NCBI RefSeq assembly: GCF_021347895.1
Contig: NC_067114.1
Coordinates: 28,834,373 to 28,898,372, forward strand
Origin: Acanthochromis polyacanthus
Lineage: Eukaryota; Chordata; Actinopteri; Pomacentridae
Length of the DNA stretch: 64,000 bases
Direction: 5' to 3'
The notes below the pieces were generated by a model that was not told where the DNA came from, searched no databases, and worked only from the letters and a program-made list of their open reading frames with translations. Positions 33,171 to 43,853 of this stretch are shown piece by piece (position 1 is the first letter of the stretch; the number at the start of each line of letters is the position of its first letter). A program made the translations under genes and the position numbers.

Positions 33171-34359
33171 AATAACAATACTCCTCAACGCACTGCAGAC
33201 AGCGCGGCGTCAACCCTCCCACGTGTGTCTCCTTAGGTGTGTATGTGGATGACACACAAGAGGGGAGGGAGGGTGTGTGTGAGACAGAGACAGAGACTGT
33301 GATGGGTTTGCATGTTTGCACTTTGCATATGTTGTACATGCATGCAAGAGAGTACAAGTCGAGGTTTCAAGTGCACCTCTGCTTATCTGGCGCTGCAGGT
33401 TTACTGAGCTAAACTAATGTGTAAAAATGAGCCAATCATCTTCTTAAAACGAAGCAAAGGATAACAGGTTAACAGGTTTTTGGGTGTGTGCATCAGTCAT
33501 GTGTACACCAGTGGAAAGGCACAGCTCTTTTATTCCAGCAGCAGGGCAACGCTGCCTCGTGTGTTTTGCTGCAGAGGTGGAACTGGTGGCCAAGGGTCAT
33601 TTTCACAGCAGAAGTTTTAACTTGTGGTTGCAGGGGGGAAAAAAAAAACAAACAAACAAAAAAAAACAGGTGTTACTGATAGCATTAGCTTGTGTCTTTT
33701 CAGGTGTTCCAGGTAGACATGCTAGGACAGTGTGACGATCCATTGCATGGAACACCATAGCCCTGAAACTGAAGCAGCTAAATGGAATTTAGCCATCTTT
33801 TTCTTTCCTACTGTGACATGTCAAAATGTGGTCAGTAAGTCCCAGAAGTCTCCAATATTTCAGTTACATTTCAGGTCTTCTTTCTCAACTGGTAGACTTC
33901 TGGTCTAACTCTTTGGGGAGTGGTATACCCGCAATTTAAGTGCTAAACTTATGAGAAAACTGACAAATGTTTGTCTACTTCCATACAACATGGCCTGGAT
34001 GACACATGTAAGGACTTTGCTGTTACATTGACGGGGAATTTAACTCTGGTTTACAGCATGACACAAAGTGACAACTAAAAGATCTTCCAAGAGCACAGTG
34101 TCTTAAATGCAGCACTAAAGGCAAGTAGTGCGTGTTAAAAGTTCTTGTCTTGTAAATTTGAGTTCTCATAAATGTACCTTGTGAATCTTAGAGAATGTAC
34201 ATGTTTTTAAAATATATTTATTTACAAGAGACCATATGCCATCTGTGTAAAAAATAAAAGGAAAGCCCAAACACCACCCAATACAAGGTGAGGAACTCGG
34301 ACAACCCAGAATATGAAGTACAGAAAGGTGTTTTGAGAAGAGTTGCTGCTGCTTTATGC

Positions 34360-34510
34360 CACTGTGGTAAACCCAGAAGTCAACGGAGGGATTACTTATC
34401 TCATCTGACCCTTCAGATACCCCAGGAGGACCTGGAAAGTGTTGCTTATCCAGCTGACACTGTCACCTGACTCTAGGAAATGGGTGGATGGCCTAAAAAG
34501 TCTTAGTATT
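34360..34510 (+). mobile_element. LINE 3'-end fragment (different family)
   Basis: Contains the sequence gggattacttatctcatctg followed by accccaggaggacctggaaa, a degenerate version of the stretch that closes a very common fish LINE 3' end, then gggtggatgg. It is short and diverged, and assigned by resemblance only. Confidence 0.4.
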
Positions 34511-35692
34511 GAGTAGAGTTTGAATTCCAACAGACTAAATAAATAAGCGATAATTCCAGATTATTTTACTCTGTACATTTATTGTAGAGCTTTAGACAGT
34601 TGAGGAGATGCAAAAAAAAAAAAAAGGACAATACTTACAAGCAACCATCCCTGCATGGAGACTCCAGTGCACATAGGAAAATGATGAACCAGGAGGTTTA
34701 CTTGTGTTGTCAGCCTTCACACATCCTCTTTTTCCTGAATCTCTGCAATGGGGGAAGAAAGTGCAAAGTTAGCTCCATCCATAGCAGTCACATTAATGGA
34801 AAAATAAAAAAAAACAGAATGCAATAAATTGAGATCATCTTTGTGTCAGAATTGCCTGTTTTCTGGTATACTCCATTAGTAATGCCACAGCAGCTGTTTT
34901 GCTACAGACAATTAGTATTTAAGATTTTAGTACAATAAGGAGTCCGAGATGCTTCTAATGCACTGACAGCCTAATGGGTTTTGACAGCAGTATCTGTGAA
35001 TAAGCCACATTGTTTTCATAACTGTCTGAATTTTAGAGGTATATTCCAGTTCTAGCCACACTAGAAAGTCATCCGAGAGCGTTTTGCATACTGTAAACAT
35101 GATGTTGACATAATAAAAGGTTATCATATCATTTCAGCATTCAGACAATGCTCTGGAGGAATGCAAGATATGTGGAACCATTATGCAACAGAAAACACAA
35201 AAGCACATCAACGCTGTACGTTTCACCTCAACAAAAGCAACAACAGTCCAGTAAAGACATGTTCAAAACCAGCCCAGAGCGATGATTTTACATCAAGACA
35301 GAGACATGATCATAAATGACACCGTTTAAAGTGAAGTCCCAGCGAGAGTGCACCCAACTAAAGCGGATACTCTGTTTAGATAGCCTGTTAAACTCCGCTG
35401 GCATTTACGCGCTGAATCGAAACATGAGCTGGCTCTGTTCAGGTGCCAAAACAAGTAACGGCAGTTTGCAGCGTGGGAAATTCATTTCAGCTTGTCAAGT
35501 CAAACATTATGAATCTCAGTTTAATTTGAAGTCATACAATGCGTAAACACAGAAGAAACTGGAACCAAAATGTTTGCTGAAGGCAATATTGTGACACCGC
35601 AGCAACAGAATTACTAAAATTGAACCCTCATTCAGCATGCACGCCTACTTTTTGAAGCCGTCTGACCATTGCATGAACTGCAATGTCTACAC

Positions 35693-35712
35693 AAAAAAAA
35701 AAAAAAAAAAAA
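35693..35712. repeat. Poly-A tract
   Basis: About 20 consecutive A, roughly 270 bp before the minisatellite array. Confidence 0.9.
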
Positions 35713-35980
35713 GAAATAAGATGAAAGAACAGATGATAACAGTTTCAGCAGCTGTGTTCTCAGATCTTGCCCTCACCCTCCAGTTGACCCCAGAGTATTT
35801 ATGAACCAATTTTAGCAAGTCTACTCGGACAGAAGAAATGTCTAGGGGAAAGTGGAGCATGTCTTAATTGACAGAGGGACCAGATGCAGTGACTCTTTCA
35901 CAGAGAGAAGCAGTCTGTGATGATGAACAACCAGAATCTTACTTTAAAAACAGCTCGCCCATCAGTATGTAAAGCCAAAT

Positions 35981-37145
35981 AGCCACATTTCTTCCCCAAC
36001 AGTAGCCCTGCACCCTATAGATGCTTTGTTAAAAACTGAAACAAACTCACTAATCTCCTATGCTAACAAAACTTAGCATAGCCACATTTCTTTACCAACA
36101 TTTGCCCTGCACCCTATAGACGCTTTGTTAAAAACTGAAACAAACTCACTAATCCCCTATGCTATGCTAGCAAAAACTTAGCATAGCCAAATAGCCACAT
36201 TTCTTCCCCAACAGTAGCCCTGCACCCTATAGATGCTTTGTTAAAAACTGAAACAAACTCACTAATCTCCTATGTTAACAAAACTTAGCATAGCCACATT
36301 TCTTTACCAACATTTGCCCTGCACCCTATAGATGCTTTGTTAAAAACTGAAACAAACTCACTAATCTCCTATGTTAACAAAACTTAGCATAGCCACATAG
36401 CCACATTTCTTCCCCAACATTAGCCCTGCACCCTATAGATGCTTTGTTAAAAACTGAAACAAACTCACTAATCCCCTATGCTATGCTAGCAAAAACTTAG
36501 CATAGCCAAATAGCCACATTTCTTCCCCAACATTAGCCCTGCACCCTATAGATGCTTTGTTAAAAACTGAAACAAACTCACTAATCTCCTATGCTAACAA
36601 AACTTAGCATAGCCACATTTCTTTACCAACATTTGCCCTGCACCCTATAGATGCTTTGTTAAAAACTGAAACAAACTCACTAATCCCCTATGCTATGCTA
36701 GCAAAAACTTAGCATAGTCAAATAGCCACATTTCTTTCCCAACATTAGCCCTGCACCCTAGAGATGCTTTGTTAAAAACTGAAACAAACTCACTAATCTC
36801 CTATGCTAACAAAACTTAGCATAGCCACATTTCTTTACCAACATTTGCCCTGCACCCTATAGACGCTTTGTTAAAAACTGAAACAAACTCACTAATCTTC
36901 TATGCTATGCTAACAAAAAAAGTAGCATAGCCAAATAGCCACATTTCTTCTGTAACATTAGCCCTGCACCCTAGCTACTATTTTAAAAGCTGCAATGTAA
37001 ACTAATTTTCTATGCTATGCTAACAAAAACGTAGCATAGCCAAATAACCACATTTGTTCCCCAACATTAGCTCTGCGCCCTAGCTACCATTTTTAAAGCT
37101 GCAATGTAAACTAATTTTCTACGCAACGCCAACAAAAGCGTAGCA
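35981..37145. repeat. Minisatellite array, 11 units of about 99-114 bp with alternating unit types
   Basis: Units start at about 35981, 36080, 36193, 36292, 36399, 36512, 36611, 36724, 36823, 36937 and 37047, each beginning agccacattt (or aaccacattt). Spacings are 99, 113, 99, 107, 113, 99, 113, 99, 114 and 110, so a 99-bp and a 113-bp type alternate as a dimer of about 212 bp for most of the array. All units share gccctgcaccctatagatgc and ttaaaaactgaaacaaactc. The last two units are diverged and lack the tgaaacaaactcactaatc segment. Each unit ends with a tatgcta...tagcata stem. No protein frame runs through it. Confidence 0.92.
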
Positions 37146-38559
37146 CTTGGGCCTTAAAAGATATTAACAGACATCAATCAGTCACTGACGGATTATCATT
37201 TAAACTCACAACACAGTTCTGGTACCTTAAACACTCATAAGTGCACCAAATGTGACTGAATCCACAGCAGAAACTAGTCAGCAACAGATGCACTACTTCT
37301 TGCTGTTAAAGTGATATTTGATAAAAGCTGGAATGCCCAGCAGTTTGAGGAAATGACTGAGCCTAATCCCCACTGTCCCCATAGACTGTACATGAAAGAT
37401 GAATTCAACCACAGTGACATCACCATTTGGAAGTCTAAAATTCTGAATTTGGTTTTCGCCATCTCGCTTTTTTCCAAACCAGACATGACAAGCAGGAGGT
37501 GGATCTGACTGAAGACTCTTACACACAGCGAAACAGCAGCAGCCGGCCAAACACAAGGCAGCCTTGTCCTCAAACATTCCATATTTTACTGTAAATGGGA
37601 TCATAGTTTACAAAATGTACATCCTGCTGGATTTAAAAGTGTTGAAACAAGCGATGGAGACAATAAACTCATTAGGAAAACATTCATAGAGGTAACAAAT
37701 CACACATGAACAGGGTCATTTTCTCAGACTTTGATGCTGTTGGCCATTAGAAAAACAGATTTAAGGCATTTCTGTGTTGATTTTACCTTTCAGACCTGGA
37801 AGCTACATCCAGCTTTACTATACAGTCTAGTAGCAACACTTCTTCCTCTTCTTTGTATTAAGGCAGCTTTAGATGCATTTTGGCACATTACTGCCCTCCA
37901 TGGGTAGAGAAAAGAAAATAGTGAAATGATTTTACTACCACACAAAAAACATCACAGGAGAAAGATTGTTCTTGTGTCATTTATCAGTGTGGCCTTCATT
38001 AAACTTGAATACTCTTGGTCTGCTGTTCAAGCTTTGCTGTCCCTACATGGAAGAAAGTCACATTTGAAGTCTAATTCTTCAACAGTAATGATGATGTGGA
38101 CATGGAAGATTCATGTGGAAACAATTCAAAGACGCATTTGGCTGCTTGTGCCACCTGTACTGTGTGGTTGGGTATATTGTCCAGGAGCAACAGCAAACCG
38201 GCTCTAAGTTTTCAATTCCTTGCAAAGAAATGATGACAAACATCTGAAATTTGAGGACAGTGATATAATGCTTCATAGCATACATACTGGGAGTTACCTT
38301 CTCTTTTGCTGCAAACTTCTGAAATCCATCCTTTGTCTGAGCTACACTGAGGGCCTACATACACACAGTTTAAGCTAACTGGTGAAACCAATAAAACACT
38401 AGGGGCGGGTAAAATACAACTAAACTAAGCTAAAAAGCAAGCAACATGACAAATAAACACGAGTCAGACATTTTAATATGAACTATGTTTAAAACAAACA
38501 ACATAAAGTAGCAAATAATCTTTTAAAGTTGACCATATTACAAATAAATTTAACATTTC
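37146..38559. other. Non-coding stretch after the minisatellite
   Basis: No coding sequence supported. The overlapping open frames at 37274-37604 lack fish-like codon use and splice signals. Confidence 0.5.
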
Positions 38560-39115
38560 CTTACCTGCCTCCCCCATTTTTCAGCAGTCACTTGGTACAG
38601 TCCATGGCACAGGTGAACCTATTTGATGCTACTCCTGGTCTCCATCCAATCTTTTAGTTTGAAGACCGTCACTTCCCTGGACCAGCAAAATGGTAATTTA
38701 CAACAAAGAATGTGCTTTCAGTGTGTTATACTGGTACTGTTTTAGCATATCAACATCAGACAGTGTTCAGATTGAGCCTGACTTTAACCTCAAACTGGTT
38801 CTCCCAAATGCATTTTAAAATCCGGCCTGATTTTTACCAGATTTGATTTGACGTGTTGATTGATGAAGCTCATGCTGCCTGATTAATTAATTAGATGAAT
38901 TGCCAAGATCTAGATTCAGGATGATCGTTTTTGTTTATTTGTTTGTTTGTTTTTTGCATTAAAAAAGTAATCTAAATATAAAGTAATACCATGTCCTTAT
39001 CCTCCCTTCTTAATCAATGACTTGGTACAGCCCATCTCCAGGTGAAGGCGTTTAGCACAACTCATACTGTAGCTTCAGTCCAGTTTTTTAGATTGACGAC
39101 CAGCAGAACGGTAAC
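38560..39115. repeat. Diverged local duplication
   Basis: The segment near 38590-38705 (cacttggtacagtccatggc, then aggtgaacc, then ttttagtttgaagacc, then accagcaaaatggtaa) recurs near 39015-39117 (gacttggtacagcccatctc, then aggtgaagg, then ttttagattgacgacc, then accagcagaacggtaa). The copies are about 420 bp apart and differ at many sites. Confidence 0.55.
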
Positions 39116-39699
39116 TCATGACATAAACTGATATTAAAACACATGTCAGTTCTTATTTAACTATATTTCATGTAAATTATGAACCCAAGTGTGTGAAAAA
39201 TTGAAAAATTAGGGTAAAAGTGAGGCTGAGTGGAAGTGATTTTCCACAGCACTTCTGGCTGCTGCTGTGGCTGGGCTTGAGTCCATCCCATTCCTCTGCT
39301 GATATTATTTCTAATTTTACAAGGGCATATTTTTAACAAACTTTGGACGTCCAGTCGTGTATAAAATTGCGTTTGCTGGCAGTAACTTCTATTATACATG
39401 ACATCAACATTGCTGTCGTATGTGCTGTGTCCTGGTTCTGCTTGCAGTGTTGGTTATTTGCTCTTGATCATATTTTCGTAGATTGAGTTGTCAAGTTTTG
39501 ACATCGAGTCAATAATCATTATTTTTTTAAACATTTGATTAAAGAAGTGTGAGTGAAATTGCATCAGTCTGTAAGGCTCTACTTGTGGAGAGCTTTTTAT
39601 GACATAATTCTCCTCTAAATACTACTTTTTATTCTTCATTGTGTGTGCTGCCATGCTTGTGCTTGTTTCAGTCAGAAAACGTTGCCTGTAAATTACCTC

Positions 39700-39800
39700 T
39701 GTTAAACCCCGCCGAACCACTTCAAAACAATGAAATACCTCGTAATTATAATTATCACCACTGTGGTCAAACAGTTTTGAAGTGGTGCCGGGAACAAGGC
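39700..39800. promoter_or_regulatory. Stem-flanked cluster of TAAT cores
   Basis: The inverted pair ACCACTTCAAAAC (39716-39728) and GTTTTGAAGTGGT (39774-39786) encloses cgtaattataattatcacc, a dense run of homeodomain cores. It may be a small palindromic element or a regulatory site. Confidence 0.25.
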
Positions 39801-40149
39801 CAGAAACATATCCTTTTGTTTTGCTCATGCTGCACCCCCTCCAGCTGGTAGGGGTTCATCGTATTGTTCAAGAGCACTTCAGCAGTGTTGGTGTTTGCTG
39901 ACGTGCACTTTAAACTTCTGTCATAGCAGCACGACCCACAACTCCGAGAACAAAAATGAAAATATTTATTCTTTGCACTGGGTTAAAGCTTTTTAATGAT
40001 TCTTTGAAAGCTGTCCATGAATTTCAGAATATCTCTGTTTTGTTCGACAGCAGCACTCGGTCTGCATGGACCTGATAAATCCAACCGTGATGTGACGATG
40101 TACCAAAAAGCTTCGTGTCATGTCAGGAGTGTCTCTTTCTTAGTCTTCA

Positions 40150-40640
40150 AAAGCCCTTTAGATGGTTGTGTTCAGGTAACTGTGCAGGAAAGTCCGTGAC
40201 AGTCGGCACGCCTCGGCCGTCTTTTGGTCTTCAAGTCAAAGCTTTGAGGTGTGTTTGGGCTCATTATCCTGCTGCAGCATAAATCCTTCTCCACAATGAT
40301 GCTAACCAGAGGGTGGAGCACGTCTCTGAAGAACGGAGTGCTACTTGCCCTTCATCAGGGTGGAGTTATTCCCTTTGCAGGTGTCCAACTCTAGACGAGC
40401 AAAACACCCCCAGGCTTGAAGATTCCCAGAACCATGTTCCAGTGTGGGTTTGATAGTGATATCATTCTTTGTCTCCTGTTGGTCTCCTTACACACATCCC
40501 TCTACCTGGGATTCACCAGGAAATGGGATTTTTTCATCAGCTATTGTGAAATGCTGCCATGTCTGAGGTGACCCCAAGTATTTGTGCTTGAGTTACATGA
40601 CAGTTGTTGGCATCAGTTGAGTTACTGACCTAGAAGCAGA
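40150..40640 (-). pseudogene. Tc1-like transposase remnant (second copy)
   Basis: The minus strand encodes a degenerate Tc1 transposase middle/C-terminal region. The diagnostic block QQDNEPKHTSKL is readable at about 40238-40281, and a LEDQK-like stretch follows it. Upstream, on the same strand, are remnants resembling the segment around the second catalytic Asp. Frames are interrupted, and no terminal repeats are recognised at either side. It differs in sequence from the copy at 2.7-3.6 kb. Confidence 0.65.
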
Positions 40641-41114
40641 ACAGAGTCTTAAATCTCTTACTTTTGCATGAGTACATGACAGAATGTCTTTTTAAAATGT
40701 CTCCAAGTCAAACTTTCCTGGTTTCCTGGTTTTGAATTTTGGATTCTTGCAGACTTGGGAAGGTGACGATATGTAGTGGGGTAAAATGAGCCAGTTTTTA
40801 CTTGAGGTGTCATTGCAGTGGAGGCATGACAGTAAAAATAAAACATGTCCATATTCTTCAGAATGCAGGATATCCTTGGGAATAATTAGTTTGGATCTAA
40901 AATAAACAGTTTTTAAAATGTGTCCTTCCAAACTTGCCCACAGCAGGGGGTAAATTGAACCTGTGGAGAAAATATGTTGGGGTGAATTGTGCCATCATTT
41001 ATATTGAAGTAAAATTAAAAAATTTATACCTCATAAAATGCAAGAGCTATCTCTGTTTGTTCATCCAAGATCAGATGGACATGTCCTGTTCTCTTAAACT
41101 CTGTTCTGGTTATT

Positions 41115-41289
41115 CAGCGCTCGATTTCGACGGTCGCCAGGTCGCCATTTGCGACTAAAAACGTTGCTCGATCGAGCTGAACCGCCTATCATGTTTTTTT
41201 CATGGAGGCAGCCACTTTGTATGATGTCATCAACCTGCCATGATTCCCGGCGTTCGTGGCAACCTGGTGACCGTCTAAATCGAGCGCTG
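41115..41289. mobile_element. 175-bp MITE with about 33-bp inverted repeats
   Basis: The left end CAGCGCTCGATTTCGACG and the right end (read inward) CAGCGCTCGATTTAGACG continue as imperfect inverted repeats for about 33 bp. The CAG start suggests hAT or CACTA-like ends. A TTATT word flanks both sides, a possible but short target duplication. Confidence 0.65.
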
Positions 41290-42365
41290 TTATTTCTCTT
41301 TTTTTAATCTACTTTTTGTCCATGGAAAGTGATTCTGTTGATCTTCATCTGCCACTTGACGTATGGACTTCCCATTCTTTACTTCACCAATATCTCTAAA
41401 TCCTTAAGAGAAGTTAAAACCCTGTCTGTCTTCCACTGGTCTCAAAATTGAAATGTCACATTATTTTGGTTATAGAATATTAAAAAAATACAATATAGAA
41501 TTACAGTAATGTAATTATTTACCATTTTAACCAAAGTGCATCGTCCAGGCCTTTTAGATTGAACTTCATGCTAACACTTTATCATCTTTACTAATGCACT
41601 AACATGACTGAAATAGTTTCAGATGTCTCAACAGCTGTTCAGACACAACACTCATAAAATCATAACATGACAAAAAATACTTAGAAGAGAAGAAAAACTG
41701 TTTTGTGAACTAAAATGTGCTTACCTCCTACTCCATGTGCTCCTTCTTTACACTGGGAGAACATAAAGGATACCTCTTCAAAAATATTTAGTCACATTAC
41801 CAATTTCTTCCATTGTTTTCTAGGAATGAGGTGGTTCAGCTAACCTACAGGCTTATCTTACCCTACATCACGCAGACTTTTGTAAACTTGCAGATGCAGA
41901 AAGTTTAAGATTGGACACAGTTTACCACATTTGCTTTTTATTACGTTAGCAATCAGCCTTACTTTTGACTTTTGCAGTTACATGGGGCCATGATATCTGA
42001 GTTATTAGATCATTAATCAACAAATACTTTTGATTGATGACTCATTGGAATTCTGGCATATCCGGTCTGGTTGTCTGTGGTACCGTTTGAGCAGTTCCAG
42101 AACCTGAGTTCAGGTTTCTGTAAACCATGCAGGGATTTTTGGAACATTGTCCAAAGTTTCTTTCAACTCCCGTGTTCCTCACCTTATGCACCCAAAAAGC
42201 ACTTTAGCCACACAAATCAGTGGAAAAGAACAGGCTAAAAATGAGAAATGCATTTTTTTCTGAGCATCACAGAACTTTTTAAAGGACTGTTATTAAAATT
42301 TTGAGCAATAATGTTTGAAAAGAAGGATTGTGTGATGTCAAATGGAAATTTTAATGTGCAGAATC

Positions 42366-42603
42366 TACAGCCATGGCCATAAGTTTGGACACAAGTACCA
42401 TGACGCTTGTGAATCTTAGAAAATACCACAAAATTGTCACTTACAATATACAGCCATGGCCGTAAGTTTGGACACAGCATGACTTATGTCTGTTTTGATG
42501 TCTATTACAGAACATAAGTATATTGTAAGTGACAATTTTGTGGTATTTTCTAAGATTCACAAGCGTCATGGTACTTGTGTCCAAACTTATAGCCATGGCT
42601 GTA
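42366..42603. mobile_element. Large hairpin element with an extra internal terminal repeat
   Basis: The arms 42366-42448 and about 42520-42603 are near-perfect complements, beginning TACAGCCATGGCCATAAGTT. The centre carries an additional copy of the terminal sequence (from 42449) in the same orientation as the left end, then a smaller stem (cttatgtctg / acagaacataag). It is mariner/Tc1-like by its TA-flanked GTTTGGACAC ends, and has no ORF. Confidence 0.75.
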
Positions 42604-43165
42604 TGGAACCAAGAATATGAAGGCTGCAAAAACATGAATATTTATCAGTGCATGCACCATCGAATAACTTTATTTTGCTGTTTTTTTTCCCCAGACTGGA
42701 ACAAAACCCCGGCTCCTGTGGCAAAGACTGAGCCCATTGTGCATTCACTCTGTCAGGCAAGCCACCAGGACACACTGGAAATAATCAGAATCTATCTGAA
42801 CAAAGCATGTCGTTCTCTTCAATACTTCCATGGTGGAGTTGCAGAAAGAGGCACTGCCTTTTCACTAAATGTCGTTGAAAATGCCAGTCTACCAGACACA
42901 AGAACAGGTTTCTGTTGTTGCATGTTGAGTGAACATCACACCAACTGACTGGAGTGTAAAAGCTGAAGCTTCATATGGTGCTGAAAGACCAGTTGAAACA
43001 TGTAGTTTGGGACAACTCAATTTACAGCATCTTAGCTTAATACTTCCTTGTGGTACTTTGCTTAGTTTCGTGTCATGGTTAACTGTTTGGCACATTTGCG
43101 TCCAACATATTCAGTATTTCTGCGTCGATTTTCAGCCATCTAGGTCATGGTAATCGTAGGAGCTT

Positions 43166-43853
43166 CAGAAGAAATCACCTGGACTACTTTTGTAGGTTCT
43201 TGAAGAAGTTTCACCTTCATCCAAGAGGTTTCTTCACTTCTAATCCTGGGTCATAAATGGACCATTAGCCATCCCAGATGGCAAACTATGGGTGAATCAA
43301 TGTTGAATCTATGTTGAGACCTAACGTCGAAATTATACAGAAAGCGCAAGGTTGATAAAATGTTGAGTCAACGTTTGCTTTTCAACCATAAATCACACTT
43401 TTCCCAGATAGCAAAAGATGTTAAATCAATGTTGAATTAGGGTTAAGAAGGTTGAATTGTGGTTACGGTTGAAGACTGATGGTTGGATCAACGTTGATTC
43501 AACAACATTTTGTCAACATTGAAGTTTGTGTTTAAAAGATTCCATTGAATCTACGTTGTATTTTGGTTTAATTAAAATGTTTGACAGGTCAATGTTTAAT
43601 TAATGTTGAATCTATGTTTGCAAACATGTAATCTATGTAAGCAAACGTTGACTCAACATTTTATCAACCTTGCGCTTTCTGTATAATTTCGACGTTAGGT
43701 CTCAACATAGATTCAACATTGATTCACCCATAGTGTGCTATCTGGGATGTGAGCTAGCGTGACTAGAAATTTTGTAACAGAATTGAAGAAGCCTCTTGGA
43801 TGAAGGTGAAACGTCTTCAAGAACCTACAAGAGAAGTCCAGTTGATTTCTACA
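43166..43853. mobile_element. Outer palindromic element, interrupted by another palindromic element
   Basis: The left arm (about 43166-43240, containing cttcatccaagaggtttctt) is the complement of the right arm (about 43780-43853, containing aagcctcttggatgaaggtg). The two arms are separated by a second, unrelated palindromic element at 43270-43749, so this is an older MITE hit by a younger one. Confidence 0.7.
43270..43749. mobile_element. Inner palindromic element with long arms
   Basis: Ends are catcccagatggcaaactat at the left and the complement of tagtgtgctatctgggatg at the right. Arms of roughly 100 bp pair across the element (shared words include ctaacgtcgaaattatacag and its complement near 43680-43700). 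The middle is filled with short, variable ttgaatcaatgttgaa-type repeats. Confidence 0.7.

Noticed and set aside
35981..37145. CRISPR-like array
   Set aside because: Units of about 100 bp are repeats over their whole length with no unique spacers, and the host is a fish. It is a minisatellite.
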